A stretch of 64,000 nucleotides of DNA from Marivivens aquimaris (GTDB lineage Bacteria > Pseudomonadota > Alphaproteobacteria > Rhodobacterales > Rhodobacteraceae). The notes under the pieces are model-generated. The model made no database searches and was not told the origin of the DNA. It saw only the letters and a program-made list of their open reading frames with translations. The DNA lies in the NCBI RefSeq assembly GCF_015220045.1, contig NZ_JADBGB010000004.1, forward strand, positions 62,001-126,000. The letters are read 5' to 3'. Made by a program: the position numbers and the translations under genes. Within the stretch, counting starts at the first letter, position 1. Every line of letters begins with the position of its first letter. Shown in pieces: positions 7,362 through 16,174 of this stretch.

Positions 7362-8681
7362 CTATCGGCCGGTGATTCCGGGAAAGGCGATCAAGACGGC
7401 GAGCGCCAGCACCTGTAGGCAGATGAATGGCAAAAGCGCTCGGAAGATCTCTCCCAACGAAATGTCGGGCGGGGCCACGGATTTGAGGTAGAAGGCCGCG
7501 GGGCCAAAGGGTGGCGAAAGAAAGCTGACCTGCATGTTCATGCAGAAGACCACCCCGAACCAGACCGGATCGTAACCCAGATCGCGGACGATGGGCACGA
7601 AGATCGGCATGGTCAGCAGGGCGACGCCGACCCAGTCAAGGAACATGCCGAGCACAAAGAGGATCGCCATCATGAAAAGGATGATGACGATGGGTTCCTC
7701 GGAAAACCCGGTGATCAGGGCGGACACGAAGCGGATACCCCCCATGAAGTTGAAGACCCCGACAAGGGCCGTCGCACCGATCCCGATCCAGACGATCATC
7801 CCGACTGTCTGGAGCGTCTGAAGCGCGGCATCCTTTAGGAGTGTGAAGGTGAATTCTCCCCGCACAACGGTGGACAGGATGACGCCCATCACACCGACGG
7901 CGGAGGCTTCGGTCACGCTGGCAATACCGCCGTAGATGGAGCCCAGAACGGCGATCACCACCAAAATAGGCAGGATCAACCCTTTCAGCAGGCGCATCTT
8001 TTCGGTCCATGTCGTCTCATCTGGCTCGGCGATCGGGGCCATGGCGGGGTTCAGATAGGCACGGATCAGCACATAGGCCACATAGAACCCGGCCAGCATC
8101 AGCCCAGGAATGAAAGCGGCGGTGAAGAGATCACCGATAGAAACGTTGGCTGTCAGACCATAGATAATCAGCACGATGGATGGGGGCACCATGGTTCCCA
8201 GCGCGCCGCCAGCGCACACCACGCCGATGGCCAGCTTGCGGTCATAGCCCAATCGCAGCATCTGTGGCAGCGCGATCAGGCCAAGTAGAACGACTTCTCC
8301 GCCAATGATGCCGGACATGGCGGCAAGGATCACGGCGACGATGATCGTCTGGATCGCCACGCCGCCGCGCAACCGTCCTCCGACAAGCTTCATCGCATCG
8401 AACAGGTCTTTCGCGATGCCCGACCGGTCAAGGATTGCCGCCATCAGAACGAACATCGGCACCGAAACGAAGACAAAACTGGCCACGAATGAATAGACAC
8501 GGCTGGTGATCAGCGGCACCACCATCGGCCCCGTCCACCCGAGCGCAAAGATCAGCGCTACGAGCAGCGTGACAAAGGCCAGTGGCATGCCTGTGATCAG
8601 CAAGCCCAAAAGCATCGCGAACATCAGAAGTGTCGCGCCCTCGATCCCGAGTCCCTGAAGACTTCCGAACAGCTCCATCAT
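7362..8681 (-). CDS. dctM: TRAP transporter large permease (DctM)
   Basis: This 439-residue protein has about twelve hydrophobic segments and is the large membrane subunit of a sodium-driven tripartite uptake system. Typical DctM stretches are FVSVPMFVLMAAILDRSG, GGALGTMVPPSIVLIIYG and FLDWVGVALLTMPIFVPI. Its start overlaps the dctQ stop. It is the last gene of the leftward gntK-dctP-dctQ-dctM operon. Confidence 0.93.
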   Translation of the reverse strand: MMELFGSLQGLGIEGATLLMFAMLLGLLITGMPLAFVTLLVALIFALGWTGPMVVPLITSRVYSFVASFVFVSVPMFVLMAAILDRSGIAKDLFDAMKLVGGRLRGGVAIQTIIVAVILAAMSGIIGGEVVLLGLIALPQMLRLGYDRKLAIGVVCAGGALGTMVPPSIVLIIYGLTANVSIGDLFTAAFIPGLMLAGFYVAYVLIRAYLNPAMAPIAEPDETTWTEKMRLLKGLILPILVVIAVLGSIYGGIASVTEASAVGVMGVILSTVVRGEFTFTLLKDAALQTLQTVGMIVWIGIGATALVGVFNFMGGIRFVSALITGFSEEPIVIILFMMAILFVLGMFLDWVGVALLTMPIFVPIVRDLGYDPVWFGVVFCMNMQVSFLSPPFGPAAFYLKSVAPPDISLGEIFRALLPFICLQVLALAVLIAFPGITGR

Positions 8682-9220
8682 TTGCGACCTCGTGCATAAT
8701 TGTAGGCCAGGATCAGGAACTGAAGGGCCATGAGAACCAGAACGATGAATAGGAATACCTTGGACAAACCGGGAAACACCGGGTCCCAGGCGCTGCCGGA
8801 ACGTTCCAGCCGGAAGCTGCCGTCAGGCGTAAAAGCAGAGCGGAGCACCATCTGCCACGCGGCCCATGCAAACATGGTAGATGCGCCAGCACTCACAATG
8901 GAGATGACGACATCAAAGGCCCGCCGCAGGCGCGGCCCAAGCATATCATAGATCAGGACAACACGGATGTGACGGTCCCGGGCGGTGCAATAGAGCCCGC
9001 CATAGATAAAGGCGACACCAGATAGGAAGATCGTCGTTTCATGTGCCCAGATCGTCGGCGCATTCAGCACATAACGCAGAAAGACTTCTTGGATCAGGAT
9101 CAGCATGGCGGCGACGATGCCAAGGGCAAAGACAACGCCCAATCGGTCGATCAGCCCACCCAACCAACCGGCTTGCGGAATAGCGCCCGGATCGGCCTTG
9201 CTTTCGTGTGGATTTTCCAT
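8678..9220 (-). CDS. dctQ: TRAP transporter small permease (DctQ)
   Basis: This 180-residue membrane protein has four predicted helices and the DctQ pattern QEVFLRYVLNAPTIWAHETTIFL (about residues 45-67). It partners DctM in the membrane complex and overlaps it by an ATGA. A terminator-like hairpin separates it from the upstream binding-protein gene. Confidence 0.9.
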   Translation of the reverse strand: MENPHESKADPGAIPQAGWLGGLIDRLGVVFALGIVAAMLILIQEVFLRYVLNAPTIWAHETTIFLSGVAFIYGGLYCTARDRHIRVVLIYDMLGPRLRRAFDVVISIVSAGASTMFAWAAWQMVLRSAFTPDGSFRLERSGSAWDPVFPGLSKVFLFIVLVLMALQFLILAYNYARGRK

Positions 9221-9249
9221 GGCAGCCTCCCCGGCCGGTGGTCAAATGG

Positions 9250-9272
9250 GGGGCGGCGTATGTCGCCGCCCC
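9250..9272 (-). terminator. Hairpin between dctP and dctQ
   Basis: Arms GGGGCGGCG (9250-9258) and CGCCGCCCC (9264-9272) with a 5-base loop. There is no long T-run, so partial termination or mRNA protection is more likely than full stop. This would give more binding protein than permease. Confidence 0.6.
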
Positions 9273-9301
9273 GTGGTTTCATCGCGAAGGTCGCGATTGT
9301 C

Positions 9302-10312
9302 TCAGTTCAGCAGTCCTGCATCCGCGAGATAGGTCGTCAGCGTGTCATACACCCGCTGCGCGTTCTCGGACCGTGCCGCAACTTTCTCCCACTCGCCAGT
9401 GGCAATGGTGCGGAATTTCGCACGCTCTTCTGCAGACCAGTCATGCACGGTGATATCGCCAGAGGCCTGCGCCTCTGCTACCGCCGCCATATCGGCCTCG
9501 CGCAGCGCCGCGACCTGCATCGTTGCAAATTCGGTCACCGATTCCGCGAGTGCGGACTGGATGTCAGCTGGCAGGCCGTCCCATGTTGCCTTGTTCATCG
9601 AAATCTCGACCAGTGGCATCGAATGGAAGCCAGGATAGACAGGATGCGGTGCCACGTCATGCATGCCCTGTGCGTGGTTGGTCGAGAAGACGGTATAGTC
9701 CGCCGCCTCGATCACCTTCTTGTCGAGCGAGGTAAAGACCTCTGACCCCGGAAGGTTGACCGGTGCAGCACCGGCAGCAGCAAAGACCTGCTGTACAAGA
9801 CCCTCTGGCGCACGCATCTTTAGGCCCTGCAAGTCGTCAACACCATTAAGCGGCACGGCAGACACAAACGCCTCAAGCCCGGGGGTTGTCGCACCGATGA
9901 ACTGAAGGCCGTAGGGGTTCAGCAGCTCATTCATCAATTCACTGCCGCCACCGTCGTTCATAAATGCGAACATCTCTTCCGGTGCCGACCATGCGCCGAC
10001 CGGGTTGGCGATCAGGCCGAATGCCGGGTCCTTGCCAGAGAAATAAGAGGTGTCTGTGATGTGGCCGTCGAGGATACCAGCGGCAATCGCGTCCTGGGTT
10101 TCGTTGTGAGCAACGATGGATTCGACCGGCAGAAGCTCGATCGCGACTGCGCCGCCGGTCTTGTCTGCGACCATTTCGGTCCACTGCTGTTGCAGCAGGA
10201 AGTTCGGGTTACCCGCTGGGTCCGAAGACTGAAAGCGGAAGCTGTATTCCTGCGCAGAAGCTGCGCCAGCAAGTGTGCCCGCAAAGATGAGTGTTGTGAT
10301 AAGGTTTTTCAT
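9302..10312 (-). CDS. dctP: TRAP substrate-binding protein (DctP), probably for gluconate or a related sugar acid
   Basis: This 336-residue periplasmic binding protein has the signal peptide MKNLITTLIFAGTLAGAASAQ. The family arginine that binds the substrate carboxylate is in LQGLKMRAPEG, and YTVFSTNHAQGMHDVA is another DctP stretch. Start at 10312 follows a GGGAGGAACC ribosome site. Position downstream of gluconate kinase and beside a GntR-like LacI regulator suggests a sugar acid ligand; this is inference. Confidence 0.88.
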   Translation of the reverse strand: MKNLITTLIFAGTLAGAASAQEYSFRFQSSDPAGNPNFLLQQQWTEMVADKTGGAVAIELLPVESIVAHNETQDAIAAGILDGHITDTSYFSGKDPAFGLIANPVGAWSAPEEMFAFMNDGGGSELMNELLNPYGLQFIGATTPGLEAFVSAVPLNGVDDLQGLKMRAPEGLVQQVFAAAGAAPVNLPGSEVFTSLDKKVIEAADYTVFSTNHAQGMHDVAPHPVYPGFHSMPLVEISMNKATWDGLPADIQSALAESVTEFATMQVAALREADMAAVAEAQASGDITVHDWSAEERAKFRTIATGEWEKVAARSENAQRVYDTLTTYLADAGLLN

Positions 10313-10343
10313 GGTTCCTCCCAAGGTTTCCAAGTCGTGATGA

Positions 10344-10850
10344 TCAGGGTGTCAGGCTTCCGGCCCGACTGGTGATGTGAGACAGGGCGCGGTTCACAAC
10401 CGCATCCTGCGAGAGCGCGACGTCAATCGCGATGACGTCAGGGCTGCTAGGTGGTTCCAGATCGGCGAACTGACTTTCCAGCAGGCTGACAGGCATGAAA
10501 TGATCGCGCCGGGCTGCCATGCGTTCTGACAAGAGGCCATGGGCCCCAAAAAGGTGGATGATGATCGGCGCGCCAATCTGCGCAGACAGCCGATCGCGGT
10601 ATGATTGCTTGAGTGCCGAACAGGCGATGACGCAGCGCCCTTGAACATCGCTGACATGTGCCGCGATATCGTCGAGCCAGCCCTGCCGCAAAGCATCAGT
10701 CAGCGGCTGGCCGCGTTGCATCGCCGAGAGGTTTTCGGCGCTGTGAAAATCATCGCCTTCGACAAAAGCTGCGCCGAGTTCTTGTGCAATAGCGCGACCA
10801 GTGCTGGATTTCCCGCACCCACAGACCCCCATGACAAGAACATGCCGCAT
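10344..10850 (-). CDS. gntK: Gluconokinase
   Basis: This 168-residue kinase phosphorylates D-gluconate to 6-phosphogluconate, feeding the Entner-Doudoroff or pentose phosphate route. The Walker A loop is GVCGCGKSSTGRAIA, followed by EGDDFHSAENLSAM, CSALKQSYRDRL and LLESQFADLEPP, all GntK hallmarks, and the length is normal. It is the first gene of the leftward operon, directly downstream of the operator at 10892-10913. Confidence 0.95.
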   Translation of the reverse strand: MRHVLVMGVCGCGKSSTGRAIAQELGAAFVEGDDFHSAENLSAMQRGQPLTDALRQGWLDDIAAHVSDVQGRCVIACSALKQSYRDRLSAQIGAPIIIHLFGAHGLLSERMAARRDHFMPVSLLESQFADLEPPSSPDVIAIDVALSQDAVVNRALSHITSRAGSLTP

Positions 10851-10891
10851 CGACGAATCTCCTCCCTATCTCCCGATGACAGCCCTATCAT

Positions 10892-10913
10892 TGATTGACA
10901 GCGCTGTCAATCA
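10892..10913. promoter_or_regulatory. Perfect 22-bp LacI-family operator
   Basis: An 11-bp arm TGATTGACAGC is followed at once by its reverse complement GCTGTCAATCA, with a central CG-type step typical of LacI/GntR operators. It lies between gntK (leftward) and the LacI-family gene (rightward) and could repress both. A weaker related sequence (TGACAGC...TATCA) sits just to its left around 10876-10890. Confidence 0.82.
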
Positions 10914-10947
10914 TGCGAGATAATCTGACCATGCGCAGGGTAGAGAT

Positions 10948-11976
10948 ATGAAAAAACGCGTGACGCTCGATGATGTTAGCCGTGCTGCGGGTGTCAGCCC
11001 GATCACTGTCTCGCGCAGTCTGCGCAAGCCCGAGATGGTGTCTGAAAAGATCAGGGACCGCGTACAGCGTGCTGTCCGCATACTCGGTTACGTGCCAAAT
11101 ACCGCCGCCCAATTTCTTGCCACAGGACGGTCAAACGTTATCGGCGTGGTTATCCCGTCGGTCACGAATAATGTCTTTGCGGACGTCCTGCGCGGAATCT
11201 ATGCAGAAATCGAACAGTCGAGTTTTCAGGTGCAGGTGGTCAACTCTCGCTATTCGGCGAAAATCGAAGAGGGATTGCTGCGCCTGTTCCAGAGCCAAAG
11301 CCCGGCAGGCATGATCGTCGCCGGCTTTGATCAAACCGAGGCAGCACGGGAGATTCTGAAATCTATCGATTGCCCCCTGGTGCAGATCATGGAATGCGGA
11401 CCAGACCCGATTGATCACAGCATAGGCTTTTCCCACTTCGATGCCGCAGCCGCAGCCACAAGGCACCTTTTGGATCAGGGCTATCGGAAACTGGGGTTTA
11501 TCGGCGCAAGGATGGACCCGCGCACGCGCAGCAGGTTTTCCGGCTTCCGCAAAACGGCCCTGGCCGCTGCCAGCTTCGACGACGCTCGGGTGATCCAAAC
11601 CGATGAAGCGTCATCCGTCGCCCTTGGCGCCGCACTTTTCTCGCGCTTGCGCAGGCAAGCACCAGAGGTCGATGCCGTGTTCTGCAATAACGACGACCTA
11701 GCGCTCGGGGTGCTTTTTGAGGCCCTGCGGCAGCAGATCCCGGTTCCCGACCAGTTGGGCATCTGTGGTTTCAACGATCTGGAGATGATGGCCGCGGCAG
11801 AGCCGCCGATCACCAGTGTTCATACGCCGCGATACGACATCGGCCGGGATGCAATCCGATATATCCTCGCACGACTGGAAGACGGTGCGCGGCCGGCTGA
11901 AGCGGTTGATACCGGCTACAAAGTCGTGGCTCGGCAAAGCACAAGGAAGCTGGCATCAAGTACCGCAAAGGATTGA
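10948..11976 (+). CDS. LacI-family repressor of gluconate utilisation
   Basis: This 342-residue regulator has an N-terminal HTH (VTLDDVSRAAGVSPITVSRSL), the LacI hinge (PNTAAQFLATGRSNVIGVVIPS) and a periplasmic-binding-like core (VFCNNDDLALGVLFEA, GICGFNDLEM). It resembles GntR of gluconate systems. Divergent placement with a perfect palindrome between the two start codons argues that it controls gntK-dctPQM and itself. The inducer is probably gluconate or 6-phosphogluconate, inferred from context. Confidence 0.9.
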   Translation: MKKRVTLDDVSRAAGVSPITVSRSLRKPEMVSEKIRDRVQRAVRILGYVPNTAAQFLATGRSNVIGVVIPSVTNNVFADVLRGIYAEIEQSSFQVQVVNSRYSAKIEEGLLRLFQSQSPAGMIVAGFDQTEAAREILKSIDCPLVQIMECGPDPIDHSIGFSHFDAAAAATRHLLDQGYRKLGFIGARMDPRTRSRFSGFRKTALAAASFDDARVIQTDEASSVALGAALFSRLRRQAPEVDAVFCNNDDLALGVLFEALRQQIPVPDQLGICGFNDLEMMAAAEPPITSVHTPRYDIGRDAIRYILARLEDGARPAEAVDTGYKVVARQSTRKLASSTAKD

Positions 11977-12132
11977 ACGCCCCTTGCAGCGTTGAACGGT
12001 CGATCAGCCTTCGAATAGTCGATGGCAAAAACCCGACGCAAACGAATGGCAGCTATGCAGGCTGCGACTGCAGCATCCCAACAGTGAACTGACCGTCCGG
12101 TAAGGGCCGCCAGTGAAGGCGACCCAAATTCC

Positions 12133-12765
12133 CTAGATTTCAATGGCTTCTGCGATGGCCAGCGCATCCTCGAGTTCGACGCCTAGGTAACGGACTGTGC
12201 TGTCCATTTTGGTGTGACCGAGAAGAAGCTGAACAGCTCGCAAGTTGCCGGTCTTCTTGTAGATTTGGGTGACCTTGGTTCGGCGCATCGAATGGGTGCC
12301 GTAAGCACTCGCCTCGAGACCGATCGACGTAACCCAGTCGCGGACAATCCTTGCGTACTGCCTGGTCGAGATGTGCAGGCGCTCATGAAACCGACCAGGC
12401 CATAGGTACTCGGAGCCGACCATCAACTCGTCTTCCATCCACTTCTCGACCGAGGCTCGAGTGCCTTCAGAAATCTCAAAGCGTACCGGTTTCTGTGTTT
12501 TGCTCTGTAAGACCGATGCCCTTTCTTTGATCTGACCAGATGCCATGACGTCGACGACTTTCATCTTCACTAGGTCGCAACCACGCAATTTACTGTCGAT
12601 AGCCATGTTGAACAGTGCGAGGTCGCGATGGTTCGCGGCGAGCTCAAGCCTAACTCGGATTGCCCAGACATGTTTCGGCTTCAGGGGGCGCTTTTGACCG
12701 ACGATACGTCCCTTGTTCCAAGCGGGACGAAGCGCACGAATGGCAGGTAGGTTTGGTGTTTCCAT
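12133..12765 (-). CDS. Tyrosine recombinase/integrase, short form
   Basis: This 210-residue site-specific recombinase has the catalytic set visible: Arg in SKLRGCDL, Lys in the SKTQKPVRFEI beta hairpin, HxxR in GTHSMRRT, His in LLLGHTKMDST and the nucleophile Tyr in VRYLGV. It has almost no arm-binding N-terminal domain. Start at 12765 (METPNLPAIRAL). No partner gene or attachment repeat is evident, so it looks like an orphan integrase of the kind scattered in alphaproteobacterial accessory DNA. Confidence 0.87.
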   Translation of the reverse strand: METPNLPAIRALRPAWNKGRIVGQKRPLKPKHVWAIRVRLELAANHRDLALFNMAIDSKLRGCDLVKMKVVDVMASGQIKERASVLQSKTQKPVRFEISEGTRASVEKWMEDELMVGSEYLWPGRFHERLHISTRQYARIVRDWVTSIGLEASAYGTHSMRRTKVTQIYKKTGNLRAVQLLLGHTKMDSTVRYLGVELEDALAIAEAIEI

Positions 12766-12908
12766 GACTGATCCTCCGATCCGCCATGCCCTCCCACAAC
12801 GACAACCCGACGTTGACCAAAGCACCATATCACAGGTTGCCGCGCTGCCCTCGAGGTCAGGTATGAGCCCTTAATGATCAATGCTGCGACGTTGATGTAT
12901 GTCCGCTC

Positions 12909-13541
12909 TCAGGAGCAATTATCAGCGAGCGTATTGGATGCGGTAGCGAGCGATCGCTTTTGAAATAGCGCCGTTGCGGTCAGATAGGTGGACTGACGAA
13001 CGCTCTCGGCCAGATCGGAGTCTGGGAGTGCCTTGGCCAAGACCATGCCACCGACGCAGAGTGCGGCTAGGGCTTGGGCGTCGCGCCTGTCATCCCCTGA
13101 GCTAGGCTGCATATTGGTCTCAAATAGCCAAACCATCGCCTCTAACAGGCGTTGAAACGATTCTTGCGTTGCTGTGTCAGCGCGCGCGACATCAGAAGGC
13201 AAAGCGATCATAGGACACTGACCATCGAGATCGCCCAAGTGTTTACGAGACAAATAGGCGTCTATCATGTGCTGCGCCATTTCCGGCTTCAGGTCCGACA
13301 GGTCAATGCCCGCATCGTCCCGCCATTTCGCGCCACGGCCCATCAGAAAGCTTTGAACCGCCTCACTGAACAGCTCTTCTTTGTTCTTGAAGTGGTTGTA
13401 AAATCCACCACGGGTGAGACCTGCGTCTGACATCACCATATCAATCGTGACCATCTGAAACCCGTACTTGTTGAACAAGATCCGAGCCGTCTCAATGATC
13501 TTGGCCCTCGTCTTGCGTTTGTGTTCCGCGCTGTACGGCAT
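12909..13541 (-). CDS. TetR-family repressor
   Basis: This 210-residue protein has a classic TetR HTH (MPYSAEHKRKTRAKIIETAR, KYGFQMVTIDMVMSDAGLTRGGFYNHFKNKEELF) and a ligand domain with the CPMIALPSDVAR pattern common in this group. I used the ATG at 13541, which matches family N-termini. The palindrome at 13578-13603 lies just upstream and also precedes the divergent YCII-MAPEG-EVE operon, so it probably represses both. Confidence 0.9.
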   Translation of the reverse strand: MPYSAEHKRKTRAKIIETARILFNKYGFQMVTIDMVMSDAGLTRGGFYNHFKNKEELFSEAVQSFLMGRGAKWRDDAGIDLSDLKPEMAQHMIDAYLSRKHLGDLDGQCPMIALPSDVARADTATQESFQRLLEAMVWLFETNMQPSSGDDRRDAQALAALCVGGMVLAKALPDSDLAESVRQSTYLTATALFQKRSLATASNTLADNCS

Positions 13542-13577
13542 TGAGAATCTCCTAACTGACAGCAGCGTAGCACTCAT

Positions 13578-13603
13578 CTAAATATGTTCTTTAACATATT
13601 TAG
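13578..13603. promoter_or_regulatory. TetR operator palindrome
   Basis: Perfect 11-bp arms CTAAATATGTT (13578-13588) and AACATATTTAG (13593-13603) with a 4-base spacer. It lies between the tetR gene and the rightward operon starting at 13650. Confidence 0.85.
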
Positions 13604-13649
13604 GGCATTTCTATAACGAATCGTGAACAGACAATTAGGAGTACAAAAG

Positions 13650-13967
13650 TTGCCGCAGTTTATTCTCGCATATCACGGAAAACCCGACGTCCAGTCACCA
13701 GAGCAAGGGGCCGAACTGATGCGGCACTGGAAAGTGTGGCAAGATGGACTTGGCGATGCCATTTCTGGCCCAAGCACGCCTACCGGAGCATCAAAGACGT
13801 TAACGCCAGACGGCGTCGTGGACGGTGGCGGGGTGAATCGGCTTTCTGGAATCACAATCCTCCAGGCTGACAGTATCGAGGACGCGATTGTTAGGGCGAA
13901 AAGCAATCCACACCTCAGCGGCACAGGCACAATTGAAATTGCTGAAGCCATCGAACTGGACATGTAA
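13650..13967 (+). CDS. YCII-domain protein
   Basis: This protein of about 105 residues resembles YCII/DGPF proteins: PQFILAYHGKPDVQSPEQGAELMRHWKVW at the start and IEDAIVRAKSNPHLSGTGTIEIAE at the end, a ferredoxin-like fold. I chose the TTG at 13650, preceded 8 bases earlier by AGGAG; a GTG at 13623 is the alternative. Members have no single known activity. It is the first gene of the TetR-flanked operon. Confidence 0.75.
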   Translation: MPQFILAYHGKPDVQSPEQGAELMRHWKVWQDGLGDAISGPSTPTGASKTLTPDGVVDGGGVNRLSGITILQADSIEDAIVRAKSNPHLSGTGTIEIAEAIELDM

Positions 13968-13992
13968 GTCCCGCCGACAAGGAACCTCTAAA

Positions 13993-14442
13993 ATGAACTC
14001 TCTCTTTGACGCCCTGCCGTTTCTGGCAAGCTATCAGCCGGCCATTATCGTTTTGGCCGCCCTGTCGCTGACCACCTTGGTTCAGAACCTTTTGACGGCT
14101 CCATTTTCCTTCAACAAGGAAGAACAAATACCTGGAATGCCGCTCAGGTTTGACCATTCAAAATTCAGCTTCCGTGTCTTGCGGACATTTTCGAACTCGG
14201 CTGAAAGCCTTCCGGCGTTTGGCTGGGCGTTGCTTGTTGCTGTCGCTGCCGGGGCTTCGCCCTCGTTGGTAAACTGGTTGGCGGGGCTCCACTTTGCGTC
14301 TCGTATGGCCTTCTGGCTGATTTACTACATTGGCGTTGGAAAAGAAGCTGGTGGACCCCGTACGATGGCCTTTGTTGGCGGTCTTGCAACAAACATAGTT
14401 TTGGCCGTTACGGCCCTGTGGGCTGCTATCACGGTCGTCTAA
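13993..14442 (+). CDS. MAPEG-family membrane protein
   Basis: This 149-residue protein has four hydrophobic segments and the MAPEG pattern: R.LRTFSNSAESLPAFGWALL in the second helix region and LHFASRMAFWLIYYIGV. Eukaryotic relatives are glutathione-dependent eicosanoid enzymes; bacterial members are thought to handle lipid peroxides or electrophiles. It lies 25 bp after the YCII gene. Confidence 0.82.
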   Translation: MNSLFDALPFLASYQPAIIVLAALSLTTLVQNLLTAPFSFNKEEQIPGMPLRFDHSKFSFRVLRTFSNSAESLPAFGWALLVAVAAGASPSLVNWLAGLHFASRMAFWLIYYIGVGKEAGGPRTMAFVGGLATNIVLAVTALWAAITVV

Positions 14443-14483
14443 AAAAGACGGCCTTTTCACAAACACTATCGAGGTATGACACG

Positions 14484-14900
14484 ATGGCATCCTGGCTCAT
14501 TCCGGCAAACACCAAATTTTACGACGTTTTTTTGGCTTTTGAGCGCTCTGAAACCTACTGGCCGATGAACGCAAAGGTGGCGACAGGTGACATCGTCTAT
14601 ATCTACCTGGCCGCCCCCTACAAACAAATCGGGTTCCGCAGCAAGGTCCTGGGGATTGGGTATGACTTGGCCGAAATCCTTGATCAGGTTCGTCCCCTTA
14701 TCAAAGGGGACGTGGATCACGGGTCAGGATCAAAGCCGTTTATGAAGCTTGGCGCACCCTGCGCCGTTCCAATTGATCCCAATGCCGCCTTGTCGCTGAA
14801 CAACCTTCGCGAACATGGGCTAAAGGGGATGCTGATGGGCGCGCGGAAATTAGACAACAACCTGCCGCTTTTGGAATTCACCGAAAAGGCCTTCAAATGA
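14484..14900 (+). CDS. EVE-like (PUA-fold) domain protein
   Basis: This 138-residue protein begins MASWLIPANTKFYDVFLAF and continues WPMNAKVATGDIVYIYLAAPYKQIGFRSKVLG, the pattern of EVE domains that recognise modified bases or nucleotides. The C-terminal half is less typical. It follows the MAPEG gene and its stop overlaps the start of the next gene, so the operon is tightly packed. Some EVE proteins are tied to defence, but nothing else here points that way. Confidence 0.68.
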   Translation: MASWLIPANTKFYDVFLAFERSETYWPMNAKVATGDIVYIYLAAPYKQIGFRSKVLGIGYDLAEILDQVRPLIKGDVDHGSGSKPFMKLGAPCAVPIDPNAALSLNNLREHGLKGMLMGARKLDNNLPLLEFTEKAFK

Positions 14901-15208
14901 GTTACGAAAGCGCGCTCAGCGCCATCCTCGCGCAGGATGGCGTCGAAACATCGACGATGATGAGTGCCCCCTGCCTGCGATATCGGGGCGGTTTTCTTGC
15001 GATGATGTTAGAAAAGCCGGAGGCGTTGATCATCAAGGTATCTGCTGAACGGGTGAATGACCTCATCACCTGCGGTATTGGCATCGAATTCAATGTCACC
15101 ACAAAGCGCTTCAAGGAATGGGTTTTGATCCCGCAAGAACATGAAGGCGACTACGAAGCGTACGTGTTCGAGGCCTTGGCCTATGCGCAAGAGCGTCAGG
15201 ATAAGTGA
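14897..15208 (+). CDS. Small protein resembling TfoX-N/YjbR
   Basis: This 103-residue protein has the pattern MMSAPCLRYRGGFLAMMLEKPEALIIKVSAERVNDLI, which resembles the TfoX N-terminal/MmcQ-YjbR group, and ends in FKEWVLIPQEHEGDYEAYVFEALAYAQ. The family match is by eye and tentative. It is the last gene of the TetR-flanked operon and overlaps the EVE-like gene by four bases. Confidence 0.6.
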   Translation: MSYESALSAILAQDGVETSTMMSAPCLRYRGGFLAMMLEKPEALIIKVSAERVNDLITCGIGIEFNVTTKRFKEWVLIPQEHEGDYEAYVFEALAYAQERQDK

Positions 15209-15391
15209 TGTGTCGGCCTAGGAACATTCTAGAAGTCGAATGGGCGAGACCAGACATTGGAGCATGTGCAGCGAAAGTCTGAAGAGTCCCGTCAGCTGAC
15301 CTAGGCTTCGACAGCAGCGAACGACCGGTGATTGAGTAGGTCCGAGCACTTACGCCGACACGGACGAATGCCAACGCTGTCTTTGTCGGTG

Positions 15392-16138
15392 CTAGTAGTT
15401 CACCTGCTCAAAGCCGTAGTGCCCTTCATAGTCACGCCAGTCGACGAAGACAGAACGGTGATAGATGCCGGGGCAGTTCTGGCCCCAGCGTTCGAGGCCG
15501 ATATGGGCGGAGGGTAGGGCGCTGATGGAAGACCTCTGCCAGGCGAAATCGCCTTGGGTTCCGTATGTGCCGAGGACCACGGTGGCGCTACGGTTGCAGT
15601 CGCCGTCACGTCCGGATTCATGCTGTCGCGCATACCGGACATCGAAGACTCGGATGGATCGTACGAAGTTGAACTCAGGTCCGCTGATATCGATGTCCGC
15701 GCGATCTCGAATGAGCCGAAGGGCCTGGTCGGCAGGAACGAAGTCACTAGGTGTTTCTGGAATGCGCCAAGCAGCCATAATTGGATCAGCGGGAACGCGC
15801 GCTGGAAAAGACTGTCGCGGTCTAGTGCTGTTGTTCTGGAAAAACGCTTCAAAGATGCGGTTTGCACTGTCTTCTGCTGGAGCGGTCTGAAGGGACGCGC
15901 CCATAGGACAGCGCCAGATTTGAAGCGGCGGTTCCACCGGCCATGGCGTAATGCGTCGAATGAATTCGGCGCGCGCTCGTGCGCAAGGGACGGAAGCAGG
16001 CCAGCCGCCAGACAGGCACAGGAGGATCGCGCAATCGATTGGGTATGTCTGCGCGCGGGCGGGCATCGGCAGAGACGTACTTGTCACAGTCAGAGCGACT
16101 GCGACCGAGGGGAGGAGCTTCTTGAATAGATGACGCAT
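15392..16138 (-). CDS. Exported conserved protein, possibly linked to plasmid transfer
   Basis: This protein of about 248 residues has a signal peptide (MRHLFKKLLPSVAVALTVTS...MPARAQ) and a mature N-terminus DCAILLCLSGGWPASVPC, followed by FIRRITPWPVEPPLQIWRCPMG. I have the impression that similar proteins accompany conjugation genes in Rhodobacteraceae plasmids, but cannot confirm it here. I chose the second Met (16138), which has AGAGGG upstream; an ATG at 16168 is the alternative. The palindrome upstream is shared with the virB operon region, supporting common regulation. Confidence 0.6.
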   Translation of the reverse strand: MRHLFKKLLPSVAVALTVTSTSLPMPARAQTYPIDCAILLCLSGGWPASVPCARARAEFIRRITPWPVEPPLQIWRCPMGASLQTAPAEDSANRIFEAFFQNNSTRPRQSFPARVPADPIMAAWRIPETPSDFVPADQALRLIRDRADIDISGPEFNFVRSIRVFDVRYARQHESGRDGDCNRSATVVLGTYGTQGDFAWQRSSISALPSAHIGLERWGQNCPGIYHRSVFVDWRDYEGHYGFEQVNY

Positions 16139-16174
16139 GCTGAGGACCCTCTGTAATAGGGTCAGCATACATAC

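Noticed and set aside
12766..12908. Attachment site for the orphan tyrosine recombinase
   Set aside because: I looked for direct repeats or a tRNA-like 3' end near the integrase and found none that I can defend.
13993..15208. Anti-phage defence island reading of the MAPEG/EVE-like operon
   Set aside because: EVE domains occur in defence systems, but no nuclease, methylase or helicase is adjacent and a TetR switch is not typical of such systems.
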